Below, one piece after another: positions 1 to 8,006 of a DNA stretch of 64,000 bases (within the stretch, counting starts at the first letter, position 1; every line of letters starts with the position of its first letter). The notes below the pieces were generated by a model. The model saw only the letters and a program-made list of their open reading frames with translations. It did not search any database and had not been told where the DNA came from. The translations under genes were made by a program, and so were the position numbers. The stretch comes from Spectribacter acetivorans. Its GTDB lineage: Bacteria > Pseudomonadota > Gammaproteobacteria > Nevskiales > Salinisphaeraceae. The DNA is taken from the NCBI RefSeq assembly GCF_031846305.1, contig NZ_JAVRHY010000008.1, positions 62,001 through 126,000 of the forward strand, read 5' to 3'.

Positions 1-1516
1 CGATGCCGGACTTGTGCCGCGCCGATGGCTGGATGCCTTCGAACGCCAGTTCGAACACTTGTTCCGCCTGCACCGACCGCACCGGCCCGAATCGCTCCAG
101 CGTATGGCGGCGCAGCCAGCGGTCCAGTTCCAGGATTTCGGCGTCGGTGAGCCCGGAATAGGCCTTGGCGAACGGCACCAGCTCGTCGCCGTCCCGCAGG
201 CCGAAGGTGTAGTCGGTCAACAGATTGGATCGCCGACCATGCCCCGGCTGGGCGTACAACAGCACCGCATCGATGGTGTACGGATCGACCTTCCACTTCC
301 ACCAGTCACCGCGGGTGCGCCCCACCCGGTAGGGCGATCCGAGTCGCTTGAGCATGAAGCCCTCGGTGCCGAGATCACGCGAACCGGCCCGCCGCGTTTC
401 CAGCGGCGCCCAGCCGGATTCGTGCACCGACGCCGACAGGCCGATGGCCGGGTCGGCATCCGCCAGCACCTCCTCGAGCCGCGCCCGGCGATCCTCGATC
501 GGCTGTTCGCGGATGTCGGCACCGGCCTGCTCGAGCAGATCATAGGTCATGAAACGCACCGGCGCTTCCGCCTGCAGGCGGGCCGACGGTTTCAGACGGT
601 TGATCCGCCGTTGCAGCTGAACGAACGGCAGCGGCTTGTCGGCGTCGACCGGCCAGGCGAGAATTTCGCCGTCCAGCACCAGCCCGTCAGGCAGGTCGGC
701 CGCGGCGGCCTCGATTTCGGGAAAGCGCCCGGCCATCAGCTCCTCCCCCCGCGACCAGAGGTGGCACTCACCCCGGCGCCGTATCAGCTGGGCCCGGATA
801 CCGTCCCACTTCCACTCCACCAGCCAGTCCGATACCGGCCCGAGATCGGCCACCGTCTCGCCGGGTGCCTGCTCGACCGGCGAGGCCAGAAAGAAGGGAT
901 AGGGCCGGGCGGCATCCTCGCCGTGATCGTCCGGGTCGACCAGTCGCCGGAAGGACTCGGCATCCGGCTGCCAGCGGCCCATCAGGCGATGCGCCAGCAC
1001 CGCCGGTTCGATGCCCGAGTATTCGGCCAGCGCCCGGGTCATCAGGCGTCGCGACACGCCCACGCGGAACGCCCCGGTCAGCAGCTTGTTGAGCACGAAC
1101 CGGCCTTCCAGCGGCAGGCTGCGCCAGAACCCGGTCACCGCCGTGCGCTGCGTCGCCTCATCCGCCTGCCGCAGCGGCAGGATGTCTTCTGCTACCCAGT
1201 GATGCAGCGGCCGATCCAGACCGGCCTCGTCGGTATCGACTGCATCAAGCAGCAGGCTCACCGTCTCGGCCAGATCGCCGACCGCCGAGTAGGTTTCCTC
1301 CACCAGCCACAACGGCATGTCGGTTTCCGCAGCACACCATTCCCGTAAACGCGCGGTGGGAATCAGCCGCTTGAGCCGCCGGCCGGCCAGGAAATGCACC
1401 GCCCAGGCAGCGTCGGCGGCCGGGGCTTCGGCGAAGTAGTCGCGCATGGCGGCGACCTTCTCGCCGGTGGCGGTGGTGGCGTCGAGGCGGATGTAGAGGC
1501 TGGTGAAGCGGCGCAT
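1..1516 (-). CDS. ATP-dependent DNA ligase, ligase-associated cluster (3' end outside window)
   Basis: About 505 residues are visible and the C-terminus runs off the left edge. The protein would seal nicks using ATP through an enzyme-AMP intermediate. Translation from the ATG at 1516 begins MRRFTSLYIRLDATTATGEK, and the nucleotidyltransferase signature WKWDGIRAQ lies near residue 236, where the lysine (codon 811-809) is the expected adenylation site. The roughly 230 residues before it fit the alpha-helical N-terminal DNA-binding domain of this ligase class. The upstream gene on the same strand is the ligase-associated exonuclease, so this is part of the bacterial repair cluster that usually also carries an Lhr-like helicase and the PdeM phosphoesterase; those would lie beyond the left edge. 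It is not the essential NAD-dependent replicative ligase. Confidence 0.9.
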   Translation of the reverse strand, partial: MRRFTSLYIRLDATTATGEKVAAMRDYFAEAPAADAAWAVHFLAGRRLKRLIPTARLREWCAAETDMPLWLVEETYSAVGDLAETVSLLLDAVDTDEAGLDRPLHHWVAEDILPLRQADEATQRTAVTGFWRSLPLEGRFVLNKLLTGAFRVGVSRRLMTRALAEYSGIEPAVLAHRLMGRWQPDAESFRRLVDPDDHGEDAARPYPFFLASPVEQAPGETVADLGPVSDWLVEWKWDGIRAQLIRRRGECHLWSRGEELMAGRFPEIEAAAADLPDGLVLDGEILAWPVDADKPLPFVQLQRRINRLKPSARLQAEAPVRFMTYDLLEQAGADIREQPIEDRRARLEEVLADADPAIGLSASVHESGWAPLETRRAGSRDLGTEGFMLKRLGSPYRVGRTRGDWWKWKVDPYTIDAVLLYAQPGHGRRSNLLTDYTFGLRDGDELVPFAKAYSGLTDAEILELDRWLRRHTLERFGPVRSVQAEQVFELAFEGIQPSARHKSGI

Positions 1517-1654
1517 GGCGAGAGTTATGCCCCGCCCTGGTTTGAGAGCGAATGCCGGTCGCTCGTGATAGAAAGTTGGGCATTCCACCACGGCTTGGCT
1601 GTGTCTGAAGATTCCGCCCCGCTTGCGCGGTCCGGGGCGTCTTTCCTTTGGTGA

Positions 1655-1680
1655 CTTTTCTTTGACGATGCAAAGAAAAG
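1655..1680. repeat. Perfect hairpin within a dispersed-repeat-like spacer
   Basis: A perfect 10-bp inverted repeat, CTTTTCTTTG and CAAAGAAAAG, surrounds a 6-nt loop. It sits in a 232-bp gap (1517-1748) between two genes that are normally close together. The surrounding sequence (about 1641-1690), read in translation, gives SSKKSHQRKDAP-like peptides. I recognise this as typical of intergenic repeats in Xanthomonadales and related gammaproteobacteria, from memory rather than from a search. It could also act as a weak terminator after the exonuclease gene. Confidence 0.5.
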
Positions 1681-1748
1681 ACACTCGCCCAGCAGGGCGA
1701 AACCCCAGGCCCGACGCGCCATCTCAAAGGAATTGGGCCACCCAATGC

Positions 1749-2741
1749 TCATGCGGCATCCTCACCATCCCCGAACAACGTCTCCAGCGAATCCGCCTCC
1801 CAGCCCCGCTCCCGCAGGTATCGCACCAGCACATCGGTGCGCCCGTGGGTGGCGAGCACGCGGCGGGCGCCGGTTTCCTCGATGGTGCGGATCAACCCCG
1901 GCCAGTCGACGTGGTCGGACAACACGAAGCCGCGGTCGTAGCCGCGCCGGCGGCGGTTGCCGCGTATGCGCATCCAGCCCGAGGCAAAGCCGGCGGAATG
2001 GCGCGGAAAGCGGCGCATCCAGGCGGAACCGGCGGCCGATGGCGGCGCCAGCACCAGCGCCTGCGAGAAATCCTCGCCCTTGAGGCGGCGCCCCACCGGT
2101 TCCGTGGGCAGCATGGCGATACCGGCCTCGCGGTAACACTCGGTCAGCGGCGTCAGGGCGCCGTGCAGAAACGCGGTTTCCTGCGTATGGGCCAGCAGCT
2201 CCGCCAGCAGACGCTGCGCCTTGCCCAGGGCATAGCAGAACAGCACGCTGGTCTTGCCCAGCGCCGCGTTGGCTCGCCACCAGTGGTGGATATCCGCGGC
2301 CACGGCGGCGGCCGGCTGCCAGCGATAGGCTGGCAGGGCAAAGGTGGCTTCGGTAATGAAGGTGTCACAGGGCACTACTTCGAAGTCCGCACAGGTGGGG
2401 TCCGCATCGCGCTTGTAATCACCCGACACCACCCAGACACCGTCATCCCCGGCCACCCGAACCTGGGCCGAACCCAGAACATGTCCGGCGGGATGCAGTG
2501 ACACCTCGACACTGCCGAACCGGCGTGTTTCCCCATAGGCCATCGGTTCCAGCGCGATCTCCCGCCCCAGCCGATGACGCAGCAGCGATTCGCCCGCCGA
2601 CGCCGCCCAGTACTGTTCATGACCGGGCCGGGCATGGTCGGCGTGGGCGTGGGTGATCAGGGCACGGGGGACCGGTCGCCAGGGGTCGATGTGAAAATCC
2701 CCGGCCCGGCAGTAGAGGCCCTTGTCGGTCAGTTCGATCAT
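1749..2741 (-). CDS. Ligase-associated DNA exonuclease (metallo-beta-lactamase fold)
   Basis: A 330-residue predicted metal-dependent DNA exonuclease. The metal-binding motif HAHADH lies at residues 31-36, and further metallo-beta-lactamase/beta-CASP-like histidines and aspartates follow (HPAGHVLGSAQV, SGDYKRD, LSDHVDW). This matches the ligase-associated exonuclease family related to RNase J and CPSF-73. The ligase gene follows on the same strand after a 232-bp spacer, which is unusual because the two genes commonly abut or overlap. The start at 2741 is the first ATG and has only a weak ribosome-binding site. The promoter would be in the 110-bp divergent region shared with the porin. Assignment to the family is secure; the physiological substrate is not visible from sequence. 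Confidence 0.9.
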   Translation of the reverse strand: MIELTDKGLYCRAGDFHIDPWRPVPRALITHAHADHARPGHEQYWAASAGESLLRHRLGREIALEPMAYGETRRFGSVEVSLHPAGHVLGSAQVRVAGDDGVWVVSGDYKRDADPTCADFEVVPCDTFITEATFALPAYRWQPAAAVAADIHHWWRANAALGKTSVLFCYALGKAQRLLAELLAHTQETAFLHGALTPLTECYREAGIAMLPTEPVGRRLKGEDFSQALVLAPPSAAGSAWMRRFPRHSAGFASGWMRIRGNRRRRGYDRGFVLSDHVDWPGLIRTIEETGARRVLATHGRTDVLVRYLRERGWEADSLETLFGDGEDAA

Positions 2742-2851
2742 CCGAATTCCATCATTCCACGACTTAACGCAGCAAAGCCGGAGGCGGATGCGACATGCAA
2801 CTGTCGCCTCGTTTCGGTAGGGTAGGTGGACAACCGATGGTGGGGGAGAGC

Positions 2852-4204
2852 ATGAAACGTTTCATGATCGCCGCGCTTGCCGCAGCCGCGGTGACGATGC
2901 CGGCATGGGGGCAGAACAGCGACGTCGAGCAGCTGAAAGAGGAGCTCAAGCGCCTGCAAATGCAGATGAAAAGTCTGGAAAAACGCCTGGAACAGGCCGA
3001 GTCCTCGTCGGACGAGGCCAGCGCCACCGCCGAGGCCGCCGCCGAAGAAGCGGATGCGGCCAGCGAGCAGGCTACCGTGGCGCAGAATGACGCCGCGGAT
3101 GCCAAGCCGGACATCCATGTCGGCGGCGCACTGCGCTTCCAGTTCCAGCGTCGCGGCAGCAATGCCAATGATCGCGCCACGGGCGGCGAGATCGACATTG
3201 ATACGTTTCGCATCAATCTCGACGGCGAGATCAGCAACATCATATTTTCGGCGGAATACCGGTTCTACCCGACGTTCGGCAATTCGCACTTCATTCACCA
3301 CGGCTGGCTGGGCTACGACTTCAGTGACGAGTGGCGCGGCCAGCTAGGCATCATGCAGGTGCCGTTCGGTATCCAGCCGTACGCATCCAACAATTTCTTC
3401 TTCTCGTCCAACTACTACCTGGGCCTGGAAGACGATTACGACGCCGGCGTGAACTTCATCTACGACAGCGGCCCGCACAATCTGCAGCTGGCCTTCTTCA
3501 AGAATGACGAATACGCCGGCGACGGCGGGTTCAATCGCTACTCGTACGACCCGCTCAACGTCAGCGACGGCACCGACAAGGAAGCCATTGAAGAGGCCAA
3601 CACCGGCAATATCCGCTACGCCTACCGGGCGGTTCACGCGGAGAACGCGGCCAGCGAATTCGGCCTGTCGCTGCAGGGCGGGCAGATCTACAACAGCACC
3701 ATCAACGAGGATGGCGGGGATCACTGGGCGGCCGCCGGCCATCTCCATGGCAACTACGGGCCGTGGAATCTGATGCTTCAGCTCGCGAAATACGCGATCA
3801 ACCCGGAGGCGTCGCCCGGTTTCGACACCGAGATCATCGGGACCGGCGCCTACTCGTTCGAGTACACCATGCCGGCCGAGGCCTGGACCTATCTGGCCAA
3901 CCTCGCCTACACGCAGAAGGTCAGCATCGGCCCGATTACGGCCCTGAAGTACTACAACGATTTCACCTACGTCGACAAGGAAGATCCGCGGCTCGAGGAA
4001 ACCATTCAGAACGTGACCGGCATGAGCATTGCGGCCGGCGCCTTCTTTACCTACGTGGACTTCGTTCTCGCCAAGAACCAGCCGTTCACCACGCCGTACA
4101 TCAGCAGCGGCGGTTTCGGCGGCGCCCAGTTGACCGATCTCGGGTCCGCTGCCGCCGATAAATGGGACACGCGCTTCAACATCAACGTGGGTTACTACTT
4201 CTGA
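2852..4204 (+). CDS. Outer-membrane porin with N-terminal coiled coil
   Basis: A 450-residue porin. The ATG at 2852 was chosen over upstream starts because it gives a clean signal peptide (MKRFMIAALAAAAVTMPAWG) and lies 2 nt after a strong Shine-Dalgarno run GGGGGAGAG (2842-2850). Residues about 22-75 form a Glu/Lys/Ala-rich coiled coil (QLKEELKRLQMQMKSLEKRL), followed by a beta-barrel with many alternating aromatic strands and a terminal phenylalanine (NVGYYF), the BAM recognition signature. This build is typical of DcaP and OprO/OprP-like trimeric porins; the substrate is unknown. A small perfect hairpin (GCGACA/TGTCGC, 2790-2807) lies in the likely leader. The Shine-Dalgarno is perfectly complementary to a loop of the sRNA at 26328-26440, so it is a candidate target. 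Confidence 0.85.
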   Translation: MKRFMIAALAAAAVTMPAWGQNSDVEQLKEELKRLQMQMKSLEKRLEQAESSSDEASATAEAAAEEADAASEQATVAQNDAADAKPDIHVGGALRFQFQRRGSNANDRATGGEIDIDTFRINLDGEISNIIFSAEYRFYPTFGNSHFIHHGWLGYDFSDEWRGQLGIMQVPFGIQPYASNNFFFSSNYYLGLEDDYDAGVNFIYDSGPHNLQLAFFKNDEYAGDGGFNRYSYDPLNVSDGTDKEAIEEANTGNIRYAYRAVHAENAASEFGLSLQGGQIYNSTINEDGGDHWAAAGHLHGNYGPWNLMLQLAKYAINPEASPGFDTEIIGTGAYSFEYTMPAEAWTYLANLAYTQKVSIGPITALKYYNDFTYVDKEDPRLEETIQNVTGMSIAAGAFFTYVDFVLAKNQPFTTPYISSGGFGGAQLTDLGSAAADKWDTRFNINVGYYF

Positions 4205-4211
4205 CACCAAT

Positions 4212-4238
4212 CCGGGAAAGGCGGAGAGGCTTTCCCGG
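4212..4238 (+). terminator. Hairpin after the porin gene
   Basis: A perfect 9-bp stem (CCGGGAAAG/CTTTCCCGG) with a 9-nt loop begins 7 nt after the porin stop codon. There is no T-run, so it may be a transcript-stabilising 3' hairpin or a weak terminator. Confidence 0.5.
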
Positions 4239-4368
4239 CAGACAAGGCGAAAACGCGGTATCGCGTTGACGCCGGATCGGGCACGACCATGTGCGCGAGA
4301 CGGCGGCAGGCAGGGTACCGCGGGCAGGTTGCGATCGGCACATCGGGTCATGCAGCCGCCAAGGGAAC

Positions 4369-4387
4369 CCGGGCCGGAGTGGCCCGG
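4369..4387 (+). other. GC hairpin in the leader region of the betaine operon
   Basis: A perfect 7-bp stem (CCGGGCC/GGCCCGG) with loop GGAGT lies about 120 nt before the glycine methyltransferase. A TAATAT hexamer follows at 4423-4428 and could be a -10 element, but no convincing -35 is seen. The remaining sequence of 4239-4503 holds the short motif GATCGATCACGATCGAC around 4442 and no gene. Such hairpins occur by chance in GC-rich DNA. Confidence 0.25.
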
Positions 4388-4503
4388 TCACCCTCCCGGC
4401 GCGTTCACGCGCGCCACCGGTCTAATATCACTAAAGCAAACGATCGATCACGATCGACGGACGGGAGGGCCAAATTTCACGGCAACTCTGGGACATTATC
4501 GAT

Positions 4504-5358
4504 ATGGGCAACGAGCAGAACGTGGCCACCATGGCCAACCAGGAACAGGAGTTCGGCGAAGAGCCGCTCGAGGTTCGCGAAAGCGGCCACTATCAGGACG
4601 AATACATCAAGGGCTTTGCCGAGCGCTGGGATGATCTGATCGACTGGGACGGACGCGCCGCCAGCGAGGGCGATTTCTTCATTGACGTCCTCCGCCAGCA
4701 TGGCGCCAAGCACGTCCTGGACGTGGCGGCCGGCACCGGTTTCCACTCGGTTCGGCTCCAGGACGCCGGTTTCGACGTGGTGAGTGTGGACGGCAGCCCC
4801 AACATGCTGGCCAAGGCCTTCGCCAATGGCCGCAAGCGGGGCATGATCCTGCGCACCGTGCACAGCGACTGGCGCTGGCTGAGCCGCGATATCGTCGGCC
4901 GCTACGATGCCATCATCTGTCTGGGCAATTCGTTCACGCATCTGTTTGATGAAAACCAGCGTCATCGCGTGCTGGCCGAGTTCTATTCGGTGCTGGCGCA
5001 TGACGGCATCCTGATCCTCGATCAGCGCAACTACGATGCCCTGCTGGACAATCAGGGCGATGGCCCCAGCCACCAGTACTATTACTGCGGCGACGACGTG
5101 AAGGCCGAACCCGAGCACGTGGACGAGGGTCTGGCCCGCTTCCGCTATACGTTTGCCGACGGTTCGGTATTTCACCTGAACATGTTCCCGCTGCGCCGGG
5201 ACTATGTGCGCGGCCTGATGCGCGAGGCCGGTTTCCAGCAGATCGACACCTACGGGGATTTCCAGGAGTCGTACAAGCATTACGACCCGGATTTCTTCAT
5301 CCACGTCGCGCAGAAGGCATGGACCGAAGACGAGGAGGACCAAGATGGCGGCCAGTGA
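4504..5358 (+). CDS. gsmt: Glycine/sarcosine N-methyltransferase (betaine synthesis step 1)
   Basis: A 284-residue cytoplasmic SAM-dependent methyltransferase converting glycine to sarcosine and on to dimethylglycine, the first half of de novo glycine-betaine synthesis in halophiles. The SAM-binding motif I is VLDVAAGTG at residues 71-79, and the body closely follows the Halorhodospira GSMT as I remember it (WDDLIDWDGRAASEGDFF, CLGNSFTHLF, ILDQRNYDALLD, NMFPLRRDYVRGLM, YGDFQESY). The ATG at 4504 lacks a strong Shine-Dalgarno; a second ATG at 4531 would remove nine residues before the conserved region. The gene overlaps the next methyltransferase by 14 bp, so the two are translationally coupled. 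Substrates are inferred from family resemblance, with high certainty. Confidence 0.95.
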   Translation: MGNEQNVATMANQEQEFGEEPLEVRESGHYQDEYIKGFAERWDDLIDWDGRAASEGDFFIDVLRQHGAKHVLDVAAGTGFHSVRLQDAGFDVVSVDGSPNMLAKAFANGRKRGMILRTVHSDWRWLSRDIVGRYDAIICLGNSFTHLFDENQRHRVLAEFYSVLAHDGILILDQRNYDALLDNQGDGPSHQYYYCGDDVKAEPEHVDEGLARFRYTFADGSVFHLNMFPLRRDYVRGLMREAGFQQIDTYGDFQESYKHYDPDFFIHVAQKAWTEDEEDQDGGQ

Positions 5359-6184
5359 ATATTCCGAGGTCGTTCAGACCGCGCGCAGTTACTACAACAG
5401 CGACGACGCCGACACCTTCTACTACACGGTGTGGGGCGGCGAGGACATCCACATCGGCCTGTACCAGGACGAGGTGGAACCCATCCGCGATGCCAGCCGC
5501 CGCACGGTGGCCGCCATGGCCGACCGGCTTTCGGCCACGCCCGACAGCCGGGCGATCGACCTGGGCGGTGCCTATGGCGGCTCGCCGCGCTACCTGGCCG
5601 CCAAGTTCGGCTGCCACGTGGTGTCGCTGAATCTGTCCGAAGTACAGAACCAGCGCGCGCGTCAGCAGACTGCCGATGCCGGTCTGAGCGACCAGGTAAC
5701 CGTGGTGGATGGCAACTTCGAGAACATCCCCTACGAGGACAACTCGTTCGACATCGCCTGGTCGCAGGATTCGTTCCTGCACAGCGGCAACCGCGACAAG
5801 GTGATGGAAGAGATCAAGCGCGTGCTCAAACCGGGCGGCGAACTGATCTTCACCGACCCGATGGAAACCGAGAACGCCACCCGCGACCAGCTGCAGCCGG
5901 TGCTCGACCGCATCCAGCTGGAAAGCATGGGATCGCCGCAGTTCTACGAGCGCAAACTGGGCGAACTCGGCTTCGAGAAGGTGGCATTCGAGGACCATTC
6001 CGAGCAGCTGCCGCGCCACTACGGGCGGGTCAAGCAGGAACTCGAGTCCCGCTACGACGAGTTGCTGGGCACCATCAGCCAGACCTATCTCGACAACATG
6101 ATCACCGGGCTGGGCCACTGGGTGGACAACGGTCGCGCCGGCAATCTCTGCTGGGGCATCTTCCACTTCAAGCTGCCTGGCTGA
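5345..6184 (+). CDS. sdmt: Sarcosine/dimethylglycine N-methyltransferase (betaine synthesis step 2)
   Basis: A 279-residue SAM-dependent methyltransferase finishing glycine-betaine synthesis by methylating sarcosine and dimethylglycine. SAM motif I is AIDLGGAYGG (residues 70-79), followed by VVDGNFENIPYEDNSFD and the post-motif block RVLKPGGELIFTDPME. The C-terminal stretch NMITGLGHWVDNGRAGNLCW is characteristic of SDMT. The gene starts inside the end of the glycine methyltransferase, with Shine-Dalgarno GAGGAGG just upstream, which ties expression of the two enzymes together. Each betaine made consumes three SAM and yields three S-adenosylhomocysteine. No SAH hydrolase or SAM synthetase gene lies in this window, but a 5'-nucleotidase follows 21 bp downstream. 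Confidence 0.95.
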   Translation: MAASEYSEVVQTARSYYNSDDADTFYYTVWGGEDIHIGLYQDEVEPIRDASRRTVAAMADRLSATPDSRAIDLGGAYGGSPRYLAAKFGCHVVSLNLSEVQNQRARQQTADAGLSDQVTVVDGNFENIPYEDNSFDIAWSQDSFLHSGNRDKVMEEIKRVLKPGGELIFTDPMETENATRDQLQPVLDRIQLESMGSPQFYERKLGELGFEKVAFEDHSEQLPRHYGRVKQELESRYDELLGTISQTYLDNMITGLGHWVDNGRAGNLCWGIFHFKLPG

Positions 6185-6205
6185 TCGCGGACAGGTGGTT
6201 GTCAT

Positions 6206-7117
6206 TTGGCTACCATGAGACCAATGGCAATCACCGCTCCCGACAAGCTGGTCATCGCGCTGTCCTCGCGCGCCCTGTTCGATCTCGAAGCCTCGCACGA
6301 GGTGTTCGAGCAGCAGGGCCGCGAGGCTTACTGCCAGTACCAGATCGAGCACGAGAACGATGTGCTGGAGCCGGGCGTGGCCTTCGGGCTGGTCCGCAAG
6401 CTGCTGGCGCTGAACGAGGAATCGCGTCAGCGGGTGGAAATCATCCTGTTGTCGCGGAACAGCGCCGACACCGGCCTCCGCGTGTTCAATTCCATTGCCC
6501 ATCACGGTCTGGACATCACCCGGGCAGCGTTCACCAGCGGCGGCTCTCCCTACCGCTACGTGGCGCCCTACGGTGCCCAGCTCTTCCTGTCGGCGGACCC
6601 CGGCGACGTGCGTGCCGCGCTTGATGCCGGTTATGCCGCCGCCACCATCGTGCCGGCCCGTCAGCGCCAGAGCGGCGAAGGCGCGCTGCGTATCGCCTTC
6701 GACGGCGACGCAGTGCTGTTTTCCGATGACGCCGAGCGCATCTTCAAGGAACAGGGCCTGGCCGCTTTCGCGGAAAGCGAGGTCAGTGCCGCCAACGAAC
6801 CGCTGTCGGGCGGCCCGTTCAAGGGCTTTCTCGAAGCACTCTGCCGTATCCAGGCCGAATTCGGACAACAGAACTGCCCCATCCGCACCGCCCTGGTGAC
6901 TTCACGTTCGGCCCCGGCCCACGAGCGGGTGATCCGCACCCTGCGGGCGTGGAACATCCGCATCGACGAGGCGCTGTTCCTGGGCGGCATGGCCAAGGGC
7001 GAATTCCTGCGCGCCTTCGGCGCCGACATCTTCTTCGACGATCAGCAGACCCACGTCGGCGCTGCCGCCGAGCACGTCGCCGCCGGCCACGTGCCGCACG
7101 GCGTGGCCAACGAATAG
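6206..7117 (+). CDS. Cytosolic 5'-nucleotidase
   Basis: A 303-residue protein of the cytosolic 5'-nucleotidase family (NT5C1-like, Pfam 5_nucleotid), predicted to dephosphorylate nucleoside monophosphates such as AMP. Family features seen are KLVIALSSRALFDLEASHEV near the N-terminus, IILLSRNSADTGLRVFNSI, and the HAD-like FDGDAVLFSDDAE. The start is uncertain: TTG at 6206 has AGGTGG 7 nt upstream, while ATGs at 6215 and 6224 are further from it. The gene lies 21 bp after sdmt on the same strand, so co-transcription is likely. A role in clearing AMP or adenosine produced while recycling S-adenosylhomocysteine is attractive but is inference. Confidence 0.85.
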   Translation: MATMRPMAITAPDKLVIALSSRALFDLEASHEVFEQQGREAYCQYQIEHENDVLEPGVAFGLVRKLLALNEESRQRVEIILLSRNSADTGLRVFNSIAHHGLDITRAAFTSGGSPYRYVAPYGAQLFLSADPGDVRAALDAGYAAATIVPARQRQSGEGALRIAFDGDAVLFSDDAERIFKEQGLAAFAESEVSAANEPLSGGPFKGFLEALCRIQAEFGQQNCPIRTALVTSRSAPAHERVIRTLRAWNIRIDEALFLGGMAKGEFLRAFGADIFFDDQQTHVGAAAEHVAAGHVPHGVANE

Positions 7118-7135
7118 CCCGGCGGACGTCCGCTC

Positions 7136-7978
7136 GTGACCGTTGCCGAACTGGCCGGCTGGAGCCTGGTCGTCCTGGCGATCGGTTTCGCGCTCTGGCT
7201 GCTGGTCCATCCCTGGCATGAACGCCGCCGGCAACCCCGTGGCGCCGCCGCCCGGCTGACCCCGGCGCAGCAACAGGCGCTGGCCGACATTGCCCCCGGA
7301 CTGCCACCCCTGACGCCGTTGCTGCGCGACCGTCTGGCCACACGGGTCGCGGCCTTCCTGGCCGACACCCGATTCCACGGGGCGGGCGGGTTCGTGGTGG
7401 ATGACGCCTGCCGCGTGGCCATCGCCGCGCAGGCTTGCCTGCTACGCCTGCAGCCCGATGCCGACGGTTATCCCGCCGTGCGCGACATCGTGATGTATCC
7501 GGACGCCTTCTGGGTGCACCACGAGGCGCCGGACGAACTGGGACTGGTGGACGACGAGCCCGACCTGCTGGCGGGGGAGGCCTGGGACGCCGGCCGGGTG
7601 GTGCTGTCCTGGTCCGACGTTCAGGCCGCGCTCGAGGGCGACCCGGTCAACGTGGTGGTGCACGAATTTGCCCACCAGCTGGATTTCGACCGCCCCGATA
7701 CCACCGGCGCCCCGCCGATGGATGACTATCGGGAATGGTCGACGGTGATGCGCGAGCACTTCGACGATCTGCGCGAGACGGGCTCGCCGGTGCTCGACCC
7801 CTATGGCAGCGAGAACCCCGCGGAATTCTTTGCCGTGGCGGTGGAAACCTATATACAGAACGGGGCCGACCTGGCCCGCGCACATCCCGACCTCTACCGC
7901 CTGCTCGACGCCTACTTCGGGCTGGGCACCGCCGGGCCGTCGCGATCGCTGGATTCCGGGGCCGGATCACCCGGATAA
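7136..7978 (+). CDS. mtfA: MtfA-type zinc peptidase
   Basis: A 280-residue member of peptidase family M90. In E. coli MtfA binds and inactivates the glucose repressor Mlc and has aminopeptidase activity. The zinc-site motif HEFAHQLD begins at residue 176 and a downstream glutamate ligand is present in ENPAEFFAVAVETY. Unlike E. coli MtfA this protein begins with a hydrophobic segment (WSLVVLAIGFALWLLV), so it is probably anchored to the inner membrane, as in many non-enteric homologues. The start is GTG at 7136, 18 bp after the nucleotidase. Whether an Mlc-like partner exists here is unknown. Confidence 0.9.
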   Translation: MTVAELAGWSLVVLAIGFALWLLVHPWHERRRQPRGAAARLTPAQQQALADIAPGLPPLTPLLRDRLATRVAAFLADTRFHGAGGFVVDDACRVAIAAQACLLRLQPDADGYPAVRDIVMYPDAFWVHHEAPDELGLVDDEPDLLAGEAWDAGRVVLSWSDVQAALEGDPVNVVVHEFAHQLDFDRPDTTGAPPMDDYREWSTVMREHFDDLRETGSPVLDPYGSENPAEFFAVAVETYIQNGADLARAHPDLYRLLDAYFGLGTAGPSRSLDSGAGSPG

Positions 7979-8006
7979 TGTGCTCAAACGCATCCGGGAC
8001 CACAAG

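Noticed and set aside
14..1348. Long plus-strand ORF of 444 codons at the left edge
   Set aside because: It is the antisense shadow of the DNA ligase; the minus strand has the ligase motif WKWDGIRAQ and the plus-strand product has no recognisable domain.
5297..6868. Minus-strand ORF of 523 codons over the betaine genes
   Set aside because: Antisense shadow of sdmt and the nucleotidase, with no family features.
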